64,000 nucleotides of DNA from positions 28,112 to 92,111 of IMG/VR virus record IMGVR_UViG_3300031111_000008, one strand, 5' to 3'. This stretch comes from a virus. Position 1 is the first letter of the stretch. Every line of letters begins with the position of its first letter. Of this stretch, positions 24,907-31,715 are shown piece by piece. Made by a program: the position numbers and the translations under genes. Below the pieces are notes generated by a model. The model did no database searches, was not told where the DNA came from, and worked only from the letters and a program-made list of their open reading frames with translations.

Positions 24907-25128
24907 ATGAAAAATATTCCCCCAACCCAGCAAAGTCTCAGTCTCTCTGGCTGGCTCCTTTGGTTCCACTGGGTTGGGGGTTTTTCTATTTGTGGGGTGA
25001 GAGATGATTGCAAAGAAACCATCTTCCAAATCATCATTTTCGTGCTGGATCATTCCGAAAAAGGTAATTGTTGCATATCAGAAGGAGAAGTTGATATACA
25101 AAGACGTTTTGGTTTACGCTGCTTTTGA
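24907..25128 (+). CDS. Possible tryptophan-rich leader ORF
   Basis: ATG 24907 with AAGGAG eight bases upstream opens a 73-codon frame (QQSLSLSGWLLWFHWVGG) that reads through the hairpin at 24919-24980 and overlaps the HNH gene. Three Trp codons in seven positions fall inside the hairpin. The C-terminal part is just the +1 shadow of the HNH gene, so only the leader portion may matter. Confidence 0.3.
   Translation: MKNIPPTQQSLSLSGWLLWFHWVGGFSICGVRDDCKETIFQIIIFVLDHSEKGNCCISEGEVDIQRRFGLRCF
24919..24985 (+). terminator. Rho-independent terminator or attenuator
   Basis: Perfect 12-bp stem (CCCCCAACCCAG at 24919-24930 with CTGGGTTGGGGG at 24969-24980), a 38-base loop and TTTTT. It lies between a promoter-like site and the HNH start, and a ribosome-bound leader ORF would disrupt it. 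Confidence 0.75.
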
Positions 25129-25606
25129 AAATCGTGTAGACGAAGAAATTCCGATGTGGGATTTAGCAGTAGCCATAACGAATGACGTGCGGCTAGATTT
25201 CAATGATGTTTGTTTATCCATAGAAGATTTGTGCGACCAAGGTTTTATAGATGACTTGTATTTCAACAATCTGGTTGACAGTTTTGGAAATGAGCCTCTT
25301 CTTAATCCTGATTTTAGGCAGCTCATTGTGGCAAGAAACATCCGAGAGATGGAAGAGAAAGAACGGCTTCATCCTAGTCCTGTCCCACCGCCGAGAAAAT
25401 CTCTTTCTCCAGGAGAACGAACAGTAGTTTTTGAAAGGGATAAATATCGTTGTGTGAGGTGTGGTACTTGGAAAGATCTCGCAGTGGATCATGTTGTCCC
25501 AAGAATCAAAGGCGGCACAAACGATCTAGATAATTTGCAAACCCTGTGCAAATCTTGCAATTCAAAAAAGGGTACGAAGACAAAACTTTATCGGAAAGGT
25601 TCCTAA
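25004..25606 (+). CDS. HNH endonuclease
   Basis: 200 residues. The C-terminal 65 residues hold the HNH core: FERDKYRCVRCG, DLAVDHVVPRIKGGTNDLDNLQTLCKSCNSKKG, with the two CxxC zinc pairs and the D-H catalytic pair. The N-terminal 130 residues are an unrecognised helical region. A free-standing homing nuclease or a packaging/recombination HNH are both possible; the position before replication genes suits a homing type. Confidence 0.85.
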   Translation: MIAKKPSSKSSFSCWIIPKKVIVAYQKEKLIYKDVLVYAAFENRVDEEIPMWDLAVAITNDVRLDFNDVCLSIEDLCDQGFIDDLYFNNLVDSFGNEPLLNPDFRQLIVARNIREMEEKERLHPSPVPPPRKSLSPGERTVVFERDKYRCVRCGTWKDLAVDHVVPRIKGGTNDLDNLQTLCKSCNSKKGTKTKLYRKGS

Positions 25607-25607
25607 A

Positions 25608-26729
25608 ATGTCCGAAGAAAATGGGAATGGAACCGAGGGGGTTTTTCAAGGTTTCGAGAAACCAAAAAGCAACTATTCAAAACTTCCACACGATTGGTTT
25701 CCGTACATCGCAAAAATGCAGCTTTCTGAATTGAAAGTAATGCTGTACATCCTTCGGCATACTTGGGGATTCAGCGAGTATGGAAAACCAAAACGGATTT
25801 CCTTGGATGAATTTGCCAACGGAAGATGGAAGAAAGACAGCACCAGAATGGATTGTGGTACTGGAATGTCGAAGTCGTCGGTGCGGGAAGGACTCCAAAA
25901 AGCAGTGGAGCACGGGTTCCTAGTCGTGGTGAAAAAGAGAGGTAAGAACAATTCTCCAGAGCATTCTTACTGTCTAAATGTGCTGGGAACAAACCCCCCA
26001 TCCACTGTAGTAGAATTCGGCACAGGTGTACTGAATTCCGATACACCGAAAACTGAATTCCGATACACCTCAGTACTAGAAAGAAACTTAGGAAAGAAAC
26101 TTGGCAGAAAGTCGGACCCTGAAGGAACCGACAGCATGTGTGTTTCTGGCGATTCTCCCAACAAGTCTTCTGGAAATTTTAGAGAAGGTAAATTTTCTGG
26201 TAATTCTAATAATGGATCTTCTGGAAAAGGAAATAAGAAGGTTCCTACTTCTTGGGATTTGAAAGTAGCTAAGAAACTTCATAGTATTGTTTCTTCTCAT
26301 ATCAAAGTAAATGCAAAATCAAATATTCGGGAATGGGCAAACCACATCCGAATTTTGCGTGAGCATTACGAGGTAGACAAAGAAGACATCATCACAGCAT
26401 TGAAATGGTATTCTAGAAATATTGGAAAAGAGTATGTTGTTGAAGCGTTTTCTGGAAAAGCGTTCAAAGAGAAGTTTGTGAACGGACAATTCAAACGAGC
26501 CTTCAACGAGGATGGTGGAGATGTCGAAGAACATCACAACCCCGAAATCGAAATTCAAGATCCGAAAACGGGAAAATGGCACAAGCGAGAAAAGCTCGAT
26601 AAGTACAGAAGTGAATTTTTGAGAACTCATGGTCCCAGAATGATGAACCAAAAAGAGCTAAACGAGATTTTGGAAAAACACGGAATGGAACCAGACAGCA
26701 TTTCCTACAAAGCTGTGAATCAGGCGTAA
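25608..26729 (+). CDS. Replication initiation protein (phage O-like)
   Basis: 373 residues. The N-terminal 110 residues match the phage replication O N-terminal winged helix (PHDWFPYIAKMQLSELKVMLYILRHTWGFSE, then GMSKSSVREGLQKAVEHGFL). A Ser/Gly/Asn-rich linker at about 185-215 leads to a helical C-terminal half that may bind the helicase encoded next. It probably binds the origin and loads the DnaB-like helicase. Confidence 0.78.
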   Translation: MSEENGNGTEGVFQGFEKPKSNYSKLPHDWFPYIAKMQLSELKVMLYILRHTWGFSEYGKPKRISLDEFANGRWKKDSTRMDCGTGMSKSSVREGLQKAVEHGFLVVVKKRGKNNSPEHSYCLNVLGTNPPSTVVEFGTGVLNSDTPKTEFRYTSVLERNLGKKLGRKSDPEGTDSMCVSGDSPNKSSGNFREGKFSGNSNNGSSGKGNKKVPTSWDLKVAKKLHSIVSSHIKVNAKSNIREWANHIRILREHYEVDKEDIITALKWYSRNIGKEYVVEAFSGKAFKEKFVNGQFKRAFNEDGGDVEEHHNPEIEIQDPKTGKWHKREKLDKYRSEFLRTHGPRMMNQKELNEILEKHGMEPDSISYKAVNQA

Positions 26730-26747
26730 TCATGGAAATACCAAAAC

Positions 26748-28118
26748 ATGAAAATCAAAAAGTTCAATCTTCAAAAAGCAAACTATGTGCTTGCTGGAAT
26801 GATTTTGGATCCCACGGTTTGCGCCAGGATTTCTTCAAAATGGAAAATCGAAGGTTTGTTCGGTGGCAGATGGCAAAATATCGTAGCCGGATGGGCAGTC
26901 AAGCATTTCAAGGAATATGGGGAAGTTCTTGGCCAGGAAAGTGTGGAAGTCAGATTCTCCGAATGGGCTGCGAAGTCGAAAAGCGAAGCCGCAATAAATT
27001 CGATGGAGGAATTTTTCTACCAGTTCGACCAGAACTACGTCGAAAAAGTCCAGGGGATGTCGTCAGAGTACCTCTTGGATTTGGCCGGTCAGATCTTCGA
27101 GCGAGTCCGAATTAGGAACACAATTGAGCAAACTCAGTTCGATCTCGATGAGGATAACGTCGAGAAGGCGTCCAGGAGGCTCGCTGAGAGCCTCAAAGTG
27201 GAATTAGGTGCTGGGAGTCTCTTCAAGCCTGCAAGCGACTACGAGCGATGGCAGGCGGCTTTTGACGCAGATCAGTCAGAACCGTTAATTACGTATCCTG
27301 GGGCAATTGGGAAACATTTCGGGAGCGACTTCTCCCGTGATTCGTTCGTCTCGTTCATCGGCATCACGGGAATCGGGAAATCTTTCTTCCTCCTGGATGC
27401 CGCCTATAGGGCAGTGAGACAGCTAAGAAGGGTGGCTTTCTTCGAGTGCGGGGACATGTCCGAAAGCCAGCTGACGCGGCGGATGGGGCAGCGGGCATTG
27501 CGCCGTCCGAAGAAAAGTTGCGAAGTCAAACGTCCGCTTGGGTGGGACGGCGATGGTATTCTCGAAACTGAGGAAATGAGGTTGGAAGGAATTTCTCCTC
27601 AAGAGTCGTATCGTGAGTGGCGAAAGATTTCGAGGAAGAGGGATCTGTTGAGAGTTTCTTGCCATTCAAACATCTCAATAAATGCGGAAGGGATTAGTTC
27701 GATTGTCGAGGATTGGGCGAGGGAAGGTTGGTTGCCAGACTGCGTGATTTGCGACTACGCCGACATCCTTGCTCCTCCTCCAGGAATTCGAGAATATAGA
27801 GATCAGATAAACGCGACGTGGCAGAGGTTGAGGAGGCTGAGCCAGGATTTTCACTGTTTGGTTCTGACGGCTACGCAGGCCGACGCGGAGAGTTATGAGA
27901 AGGGGTTGTTGACATTGCGAAGTTTTACCAACGACAGAAGGAAGAACGATCACGTCACGGCGATGATAGGTTTGAATTCCAACGTCGAGGAAAAGGAGGA
28001 AGGAACTTATCGGATCAACTTCATCAAGCGGCGTGAGGACGAGTTTAGCGTAAAGCGGGTTTGCAAAGTGGCGGGATCGTTGGCGATGGGTTGTCCGATT
28101 TTGGTTTCGAGTTTTTGA
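26748..28118 (+). CDS. DnaB-like replicative helicase
   Basis: 456 residues. RecA-type C-terminal domain with FIGITGIGKSFFLL (Walker A), CVICDYADIL (Walker B), LTATQAD (motif H3) and INFIKRREDEF near the C-terminus. The N-terminal helical part is divergent. It unwinds the fork 5' to 3' as a ring together with the primase at 18481. It follows its presumed loader gene directly. Confidence 0.85.
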   Translation: MKIKKFNLQKANYVLAGMILDPTVCARISSKWKIEGLFGGRWQNIVAGWAVKHFKEYGEVLGQESVEVRFSEWAAKSKSEAAINSMEEFFYQFDQNYVEKVQGMSSEYLLDLAGQIFERVRIRNTIEQTQFDLDEDNVEKASRRLAESLKVELGAGSLFKPASDYERWQAAFDADQSEPLITYPGAIGKHFGSDFSRDSFVSFIGITGIGKSFFLLDAAYRAVRQLRRVAFFECGDMSESQLTRRMGQRALRRPKKSCEVKRPLGWDGDGILETEEMRLEGISPQESYREWRKISRKRDLLRVSCHSNISINAEGISSIVEDWAREGWLPDCVICDYADILAPPPGIREYRDQINATWQRLRRLSQDFHCLVLTATQADAESYEKGLLTLRSFTNDRRKNDHVTAMIGLNSNVEEKEEGTYRINFIKRREDEFSVKRVCKVAGSLAMGCPILVSSF

Positions 28119-28126
28119 AGGAGAAA

Positions 28127-28294
28127 ATGATGGGTCAGGAGTGGGAGATAAGCAATGTAAAAAAGGATGAGGATGGTTTGTATTTTGTTTTCAATTCAGC
28201 TAGAGGGAGATTTGTGGAGTGCATGGTGGAGTATGATGAAGAAATGGACGAGTTGATTGTGCGGGGAAATGATCACATCGTTGGAAAAATTTAG
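28127..28294 (+). CDS. Small acidic protein of unknown function
   Basis: 55 residues from ATG 28127 with a strong GAAGGAGAAA site. Beta-rich alternation (LYFVFNSARGRFVECMVEYD) suggests a small barrel. Unknown. Confidence 0.5.
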   Translation: MMGQEWEISNVKKDEDGLYFVFNSARGRFVECMVEYDEEMDELIVRGNDHIVGKI

Positions 28295-28306
28295 AGAGGA
28301 GGATTT

Positions 28307-28642
28307 GTGAATCTAAAAGAATTGAGCGACTACCAGAAGGAAGTGATCGTAGTAGTGGCGGCTTTTCAGGAATTGTTGGATATGGGAATCGTGGCTGGAT
28401 GTTGTGCAGCATATCCCAAAGGGATGGCGTTGAGCGATCAGATTCGAGCGTCTGGATTTGAAGTTCCGGATGAAAACATCCCGGATATTCTCTACACGTT
28501 TTTTGGAGAAAGTCATGGGGGTTTTAGTCCCAAGGATTTCAACCATGTTTGTTTATTTACAAGATTAGTGATGAATGGAAAGCTGGATCGGGAGAAAGTG
28601 GAAGGTTTCAAAAAGGAATTTGGAAACGACTTTTTGCGTTGA
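28307..28642 (+). CDS. Protein of unknown function
   Basis: 111 residues from GTG 28307 (AGAGAGGAGGA upstream). Helical, with a small Cys/Ala-rich patch (GIVAGCCAAYPKG). Its stop overlaps the next promoter's -35. Confidence 0.5.
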   Translation: MNLKELSDYQKEVIVVVAAFQELLDMGIVAGCCAAYPKGMALSDQIRASGFEVPDENIPDILYTFFGESHGGFSPKDFNHVCLFTRLVMNGKLDREKVEGFKKEFGNDFLR

Positions 28643-28667
28643 CGCGGCAAAGAATTTGTGGTAAGAT
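28639..28667 (+). promoter_or_regulatory. sigma70-type promoter
   Basis: TTGACG at 28639-28644, 17-base spacer, TAAGAT at 28662-28667 with TGG before it (extended -10). Drives the acidic protein gene at 28731 and probably the first tRNA-like gene. Confidence 0.65.
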
Positions 28668-28730
28668 AGTTGGTGTGGATGAAAGCTGGAAATGAGTTTG
28701 TTACTCTGACATAACCAAGGGAGATCTGAA

Positions 28731-29606
28731 ATGGGTGTAGAGGTTTTGCTGGACGATGCTGTCGACATTTTGAAAGTCATGGGGAACGAGCAGGCGGGTA
28801 GGTGGAAGAAGGAGAGGGTTTGCAAGGAGTTTGACAAGCAGGTTTTGTTTGAGGAGTGGGACGACGAGCTGTTCAAGATGTATAAGTTCAACCGCCGACT
28901 CAAGCGGTTGCTCGTCAAGATTGCGGGGTTGGACGATGCTGATGAAGTTGAGATTATTGACAACACTGAGGATGCCGAGGACGACGTTAGTGAGCAGGAA
29001 GAGTTTGAGGATGGAACCGATGCGGAAGAGGAGGATGACGACGATTCCCTCGAAGACGATGATGAGGAGGATGACGATGAGAGCGAGGTCGGGTCGGACG
29101 TTGTGGATGATGGCGCTGAGGATGCTGATATCGATGGTGACAAAGATGATGAAGGGGAAGTAGAGGGAGCTACAGAAGGAGTCACCATTGGGGAGCATGT
29201 GATTTCGGTGGGCGATTGGGTGGAAGTGAACGATCCCGCCTATCCGGTGCCGTACAAGGGGCAGCTGAAGGAAATTCAGAATGAGAAGTACGGCCTCGTC
29301 GTTACGGTGCATGACAAGGAGTGGGAGCAGGCGTTCGAGCACATGACTCCTTGTGCTGCTCCCAAGCGAGCCAAGAGCAAGCCGAAGCTCAATCGGCAGC
29401 AGTGCGTGATGAAGGTTTTGAAGGGACTGAAGAAACCTACGCCGATGGGTACGGTGCTGAAACTTTCTGACGAGGCTTTCGTCGATCAGGGAGGAAAGCG
29501 CAAGGGGAATGCGGATCAGGTGAAGAAGTACCTCGATACGATTTTGGAGGTTCTTGTTTACTTTGGGAAGGCAAAGGTTGAAGGGAAGATGGTTTCCGTG
29601 AAGTGA
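28731..29606 (+). CDS. Protein with long acidic linker
   Basis: 291 residues. A helical N-terminus (1-75) is joined by about 75 residues that are almost entirely Asp/Glu to a C-terminal part with a KOW/SH3-like strand set (VGDWVEVNDPAYPVPYKGQL) and a winged-helix-like end (LGKAKVEGKMVSVK-type). Such acidic stretches mimic DNA or tether basic partners. Family not recognised. It is the first gene after the 28639 promoter. Confidence 0.6.
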   Translation: MGVEVLLDDAVDILKVMGNEQAGRWKKERVCKEFDKQVLFEEWDDELFKMYKFNRRLKRLLVKIAGLDDADEVEIIDNTEDAEDDVSEQEEFEDGTDAEEEDDDDSLEDDDEEDDDESEVGSDVVDDGAEDADIDGDKDDEGEVEGATEGVTIGEHVISVGDWVEVNDPAYPVPYKGQLKEIQNEKYGLVVTVHDKEWEQAFEHMTPCAAPKRAKSKPKLNRQQCVMKVLKGLKKPTPMGTVLKLSDEAFVDQGGKRKGNADQVKKYLDTILEVLVYFGKAKVEGKMVSVK

Positions 29607-29612
29607 TTGGTG

Positions 29613-29751
29613 GCAATCCCGTAGCAGAATTGGTAAATGCACACTAACAGGTGGAGAAGACCAGTGGCCCGACGTGGCCATCTCCAGAGCTACGCTGATT
29701 AAATATCGGGAGAAACTTCTCATTGCTGGTTCAAGTCCAGTCGGGGTTGCT
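29613..29751 (+). tRNA. Oversized Leu-like tRNA gene with structured insertion
   Basis: 5' AATCCCG pairs with 3' CGGGGTT (29742-29748), extended by GC/GC to nine pairs. The D-arm (GCAGAATTGGTAAATGC) and T-arm (GCTGG TTCAAGT CCAGT) are canonical, and a GAGA/TCTC variable arm indicates class II (Leu/Ser type). The span is about 50 bases too long: a stable hairpin (TGGAGA...TCTCCA enclosing TGGCC...GGCCA) sits between D-arm and variable arm. The anticodon cannot be assigned safely. CCA is not encoded. Confidence 0.6.
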
Positions 29752-29780
29752 TGAGTTTGTGGGGTTGTTTGTTGCGCGAG

Positions 29781-29829
29781 CCGGTTCCCGGTGTTTTGGC
29801 TCGATGGCATTCGCCGGGGGCCGGTTTTT
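29781..29829 (+). terminator. Terminator upstream of csrA
   Basis: 11-bp stem (CCGGTTCCCGG at 29781-29791 with CCGGGGGCCGG at 29814-29824, two G-T pairs), 22-base loop, then TTTTT. Ends transcripts from the tRNA-like gene, or attenuates csrA, whose ATG lies 22 bases beyond. Confidence 0.7.
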
Positions 29830-29850
29830 AATCGAAAGGAGTCTGAAGAA

Positions 29851-30057
29851 ATGTTGGTTTTGTCTCGCAAGAAAAACGAGAGTATCATCATCAACGATGA
29901 CATAACAATTGTTGTTGTTGAGATACGTGGTGATAAATGCAGGCTCGGAATCGAATGTGACAAGTCCATTCCAGTACATAGAAAGGAAGTCTACGATGCC
30001 ATTCAAAGGCAGGAACAGAAAAGTTCCACTGCCCCAAAAGCATCCGACGGTACATAA
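29851..30057 (+). CDS. csrA: CsrA-family RNA-binding regulator
   Basis: 68 residues from ATG 29851 (AAAGGAG upstream). LVLSRKKNESIIINDDI, VVEIRGDKCRLGIECDKSIPVHRKEVY follow the full CsrA beta1-beta5-helix pattern, including the R-x-G-I core. CsrA binds GGA in leader hairpins and blocks or stabilises mRNAs. A phage copy could reset host carbon and motility control or tune phage translation. The longer in-frame region upstream overlaps the terminator and is not used. Confidence 0.9.
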   Translation: MLVLSRKKNESIIINDDITIVVVEIRGDKCRLGIECDKSIPVHRKEVYDAIQRQEQKSSTAPKASDGT

Positions 30058-30178
30058 CTTTTTGGATTTAACCGGGCAGACTTTCGGCAGACTAGTTGTA
30101 GATTACTACGGAGGGCGGGTGGAAGACAAGCCTTCGTGGATTTGTACTTGCGTGTGTGGAAATACTAATGAGGGTTGA
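29996..30178 (+). pseudogene. N-terminal stub of an HNH-type homing endonuclease family
   Basis: 60 codons, overlapping csrA. NFLDLTGQTFGRLVVDYYG and WICTCVCGN match the start of a family seen in full at 52018-52701 (NLIGETFGHLKIVAYAG, GLCDCG), but it ends before the nuclease core. Probably a decayed homing gene. Confidence 0.55.
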
Positions 30179-30196
30179 GTTTTTTCAGTTGTGGTG

Positions 30197-30300
30197 GTAG
30201 CCCCGTGGCGGAATTGGTATACGCCTGCTCGCAAAGGAAGAGGATCCAGTCAGTTAGAACGGGCCTGGACATTTGCTGGTTCGACTCCAGCCGGGGCTAC
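30197..30300 (+). tRNA. Leu-like tRNA gene, atypical anticodon region
   Basis: AGCCCCG (30199-30205) pairs perfectly with CGGGGCT (30292-30298), and GT/AC extend the stem to nine pairs. TGGCGGAATTGGTATACGC is the standard Leu D-arm, GCTGG TTCGACT CCAGC the T-arm. The middle 55 bases hold TCCAG/CTGGA as a variable-arm stem but no normal 5-bp anticodon stem with a seven-base loop. About 15 bases longer than usual. A TAG anticodon-like GTTAGAA is present inside. Confidence 0.6.
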
Positions 30301-30348
30301 TTTTATTTGGCAGTGGAAATTGGTTGACTTAGAAAAGGAGAATTCAGA

Positions 30349-31092
30349 GTGGCAAGACTCAATCAGATTATTGCGTTGGTGAAGGGCAGGAAGGCAGAGG
30401 TTCAGTCGGCTTTGACTCTGATCTACCATCAATGCCAGAAGACGGATCTCTTCGCGGGACTGGTGAAGACTTACGAACCCAGCGACGAGGAAGGGGAACG
30501 CTACCCTGGTGACGAGAAGCGGCTTCAGCTTCGCGTCGAGGAGCTTCTGCAACAGGTGGGTAAGGAGAGCAGCAAGCTGTTCGACGTGGTCGAGTTGCAG
30601 GATAGGATGAACTGCGAGACGAAAGCCAATGTGGTAGTCGACGGCGCGGTGGTTCTCAATGACGTTCCGCCTACTCATTTGCTCTTTCTGGAGCATAAGC
30701 TGGTGGATTTCATTACTCTGCTCGAAAAGATTCCCGTCCTGGATCCCGCCAAGAATTGGTCTTATTCGGACGAGGGCCGCTGTTTCCGTTCCGACCCGAT
30801 TCGGAGAACCAAAACGAAGAAGGTTCCCCGGTTCAAGTCAGTGGCGGAAGCTACCGTACAGCATCCCGAGCAGGTTGTTCAGATCACGGAGGACATTGTG
30901 GAGGGAACTTGGACGACTGTGGAGTTCTCTGGGGCGGTTAGCGAGGAAAGGAAGCATCAGCTAATCAGCCGGGCGAGGAAGCTTAAGGATGCCGTGATCG
31001 CAGCCAGGGAGGAGGCCAATTCGGCAAAGGTGGGCTTGAAGCCTTCCGTTGGAAAATCAGTGTTTGACTTCTTATTGAAGGAGGATGCTTAA
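30349..31092 (+). CDS. Conserved phage protein of unknown function
   Basis: 247 residues from GTG 30349 with AAAAGGAG upstream. Long helical N-terminal half (ALTLIYHQCQKTDLFAG, KRLQLRVEELLQQ) and a central FVITLLEKIPVLDP-like segment with KNWSYSDEGRCFRSDP. I recall similar proteins of about this length in bacteria and phages (DUF7873-like), with no known function. It lies alone between tRNA-like genes. Confidence 0.6.
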   Translation: MARLNQIIALVKGRKAEVQSALTLIYHQCQKTDLFAGLVKTYEPSDEEGERYPGDEKRLQLRVEELLQQVGKESSKLFDVVELQDRMNCETKANVVVDGAVVLNDVPPTHLLFLEHKLVDFITLLEKIPVLDPAKNWSYSDEGRCFRSDPIRRTKTKKVPRFKSVAEATVQHPEQVVQITEDIVEGTWTTVEFSGAVSEERKHQLISRARKLKDAVIAAREEANSAKVGLKPSVGKSVFDFLLKEDA

Positions 31093-31230
31093 CAAAATAG
31101 GATGAAAGTTTTAGTCTCAGATTCTTCTTGATCTAGCAGCGTGGATAAATGAAGCGCGGCGAATCAGAATTAGACTATCATCCTAGCATCAGAATTGCAC
31201 CAAAAGGTCACATCAAGTCCCGATGTCAAT

Positions 31231-31323
31231 ATTGTCATGATGACGGTTCAATCCCGTCCTTCCGCTCTTGGGCAGAAACAACTAAGCGGAAGTAGCTCAA
31301 TGGCCAGAGCAATGGCATTTAAG
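31231..31323 (+). tRNA. Circularly permuted tRNA gene candidate
   Basis: The 3' half comes first: anticodon-stem strand GTCAT (31234-31238), T-arm GACGG TTCAATC CCGTC (31242-31258), acceptor strand CTTCCGC and discriminator T31266. After a 19-base spacer comes the 5' half: GCGGAAG (31286-31292), TA, D-arm GCTC AATGGCCA GAGC, A, ATGGC (31312-31316). GCGGAAG and CTTCCGC pair 7/7, and ATGGCA/TGTCAT pair 6/6 with one G-U. No other matching half is found nearby. Bases 31093-31230 hold nothing I recognise except a weak long hairpin. Confidence 0.7.
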
Positions 31324-31396
31324 AATGAACGGAGGGTTTAGCGGAGAACGGTGGCCTGTGATTGTTGGTGAAAAATCATGTTAAAATGATGCACAA

Positions 31397-31435
31397 GCTC
31401 CTCGGGGGACGGATAATGCCTCCGGGGAGCGTTTT
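31397..31435 (+). terminator. Hairpin upstream of tRNA-Met, terminator-like
   Basis: Twelve pairs (GCTCCTCGGGGG with CCTCCGGGGAGC, two G-T), ten-base loop, then GTTTT. It separates the permuted tRNA from the tRNA-Met; it could end the first transcript or guide processing. Confidence 0.55.
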
Positions 31436-31436
31436 A

Positions 31437-31509
31437 ACCGGGGAGGTTGCTGGTTTACCCGCCCAGCCTCATAAGTTGGGTTACGACGGTTCGATTCCGT
31501 CCCCCGGAA
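31437..31509 (+). tRNA. tRNA-Met (CAT)
   Basis: 73 bases. Acceptor ACCGGGG/CCCCGGA pairs except A1-A72; anticodon arm CCAGC CTCATAA GTTGG gives CAT; variable loop GTTAC; T-arm GACGG TTCGATT CCGTC. The D-arm is weak (GGT/ACC). The unpaired 1-72 position recalls initiator tRNA, but the three G-C pairs of the initiator anticodon stem are missing. An Ile2 tRNA with modified CAT is an alternative. CCA is not encoded. Confidence 0.82.
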
Positions 31510-31715
31510 CTTTGGTAGTAAAGCAAACCCCAGAAGGAGGAACCCCAGGGCACATTTGCGAGATTTTTCACTATCAATTTCCTGGTCCTGATTTGGACGT
31601 GGGTTTCCCAAGGTTAGCCAAGGGAAGGTAGTCGGAATCGCACGTCTCGTAGTGTCATTTCCAGTTTGATGACGGCTGGATGGGGTTCCTCCTCTTCTTG
31701 CAGGAAGGATGGCAA

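Noticed and set aside
28701-29969. 422-codon minus-strand ORF
   Set aside because: Antisense of the acidic-linker gene; Asp/Glu codons read backwards give open Ser/Leu-rich frames. It also crosses the tRNA-like gene and csrA.
31231-31323. Calling the permuted tRNA an ochre suppressor (UUA)
   Set aside because: The loop junction is unknown and TAA ends many genes here, so wide ochre suppression would be harmful. Only the permutation is supported.
31362-31631. ORF across the tRNA-Met gene
   Set aside because: Overlaps a clear tRNA and hairpin; no coding features.
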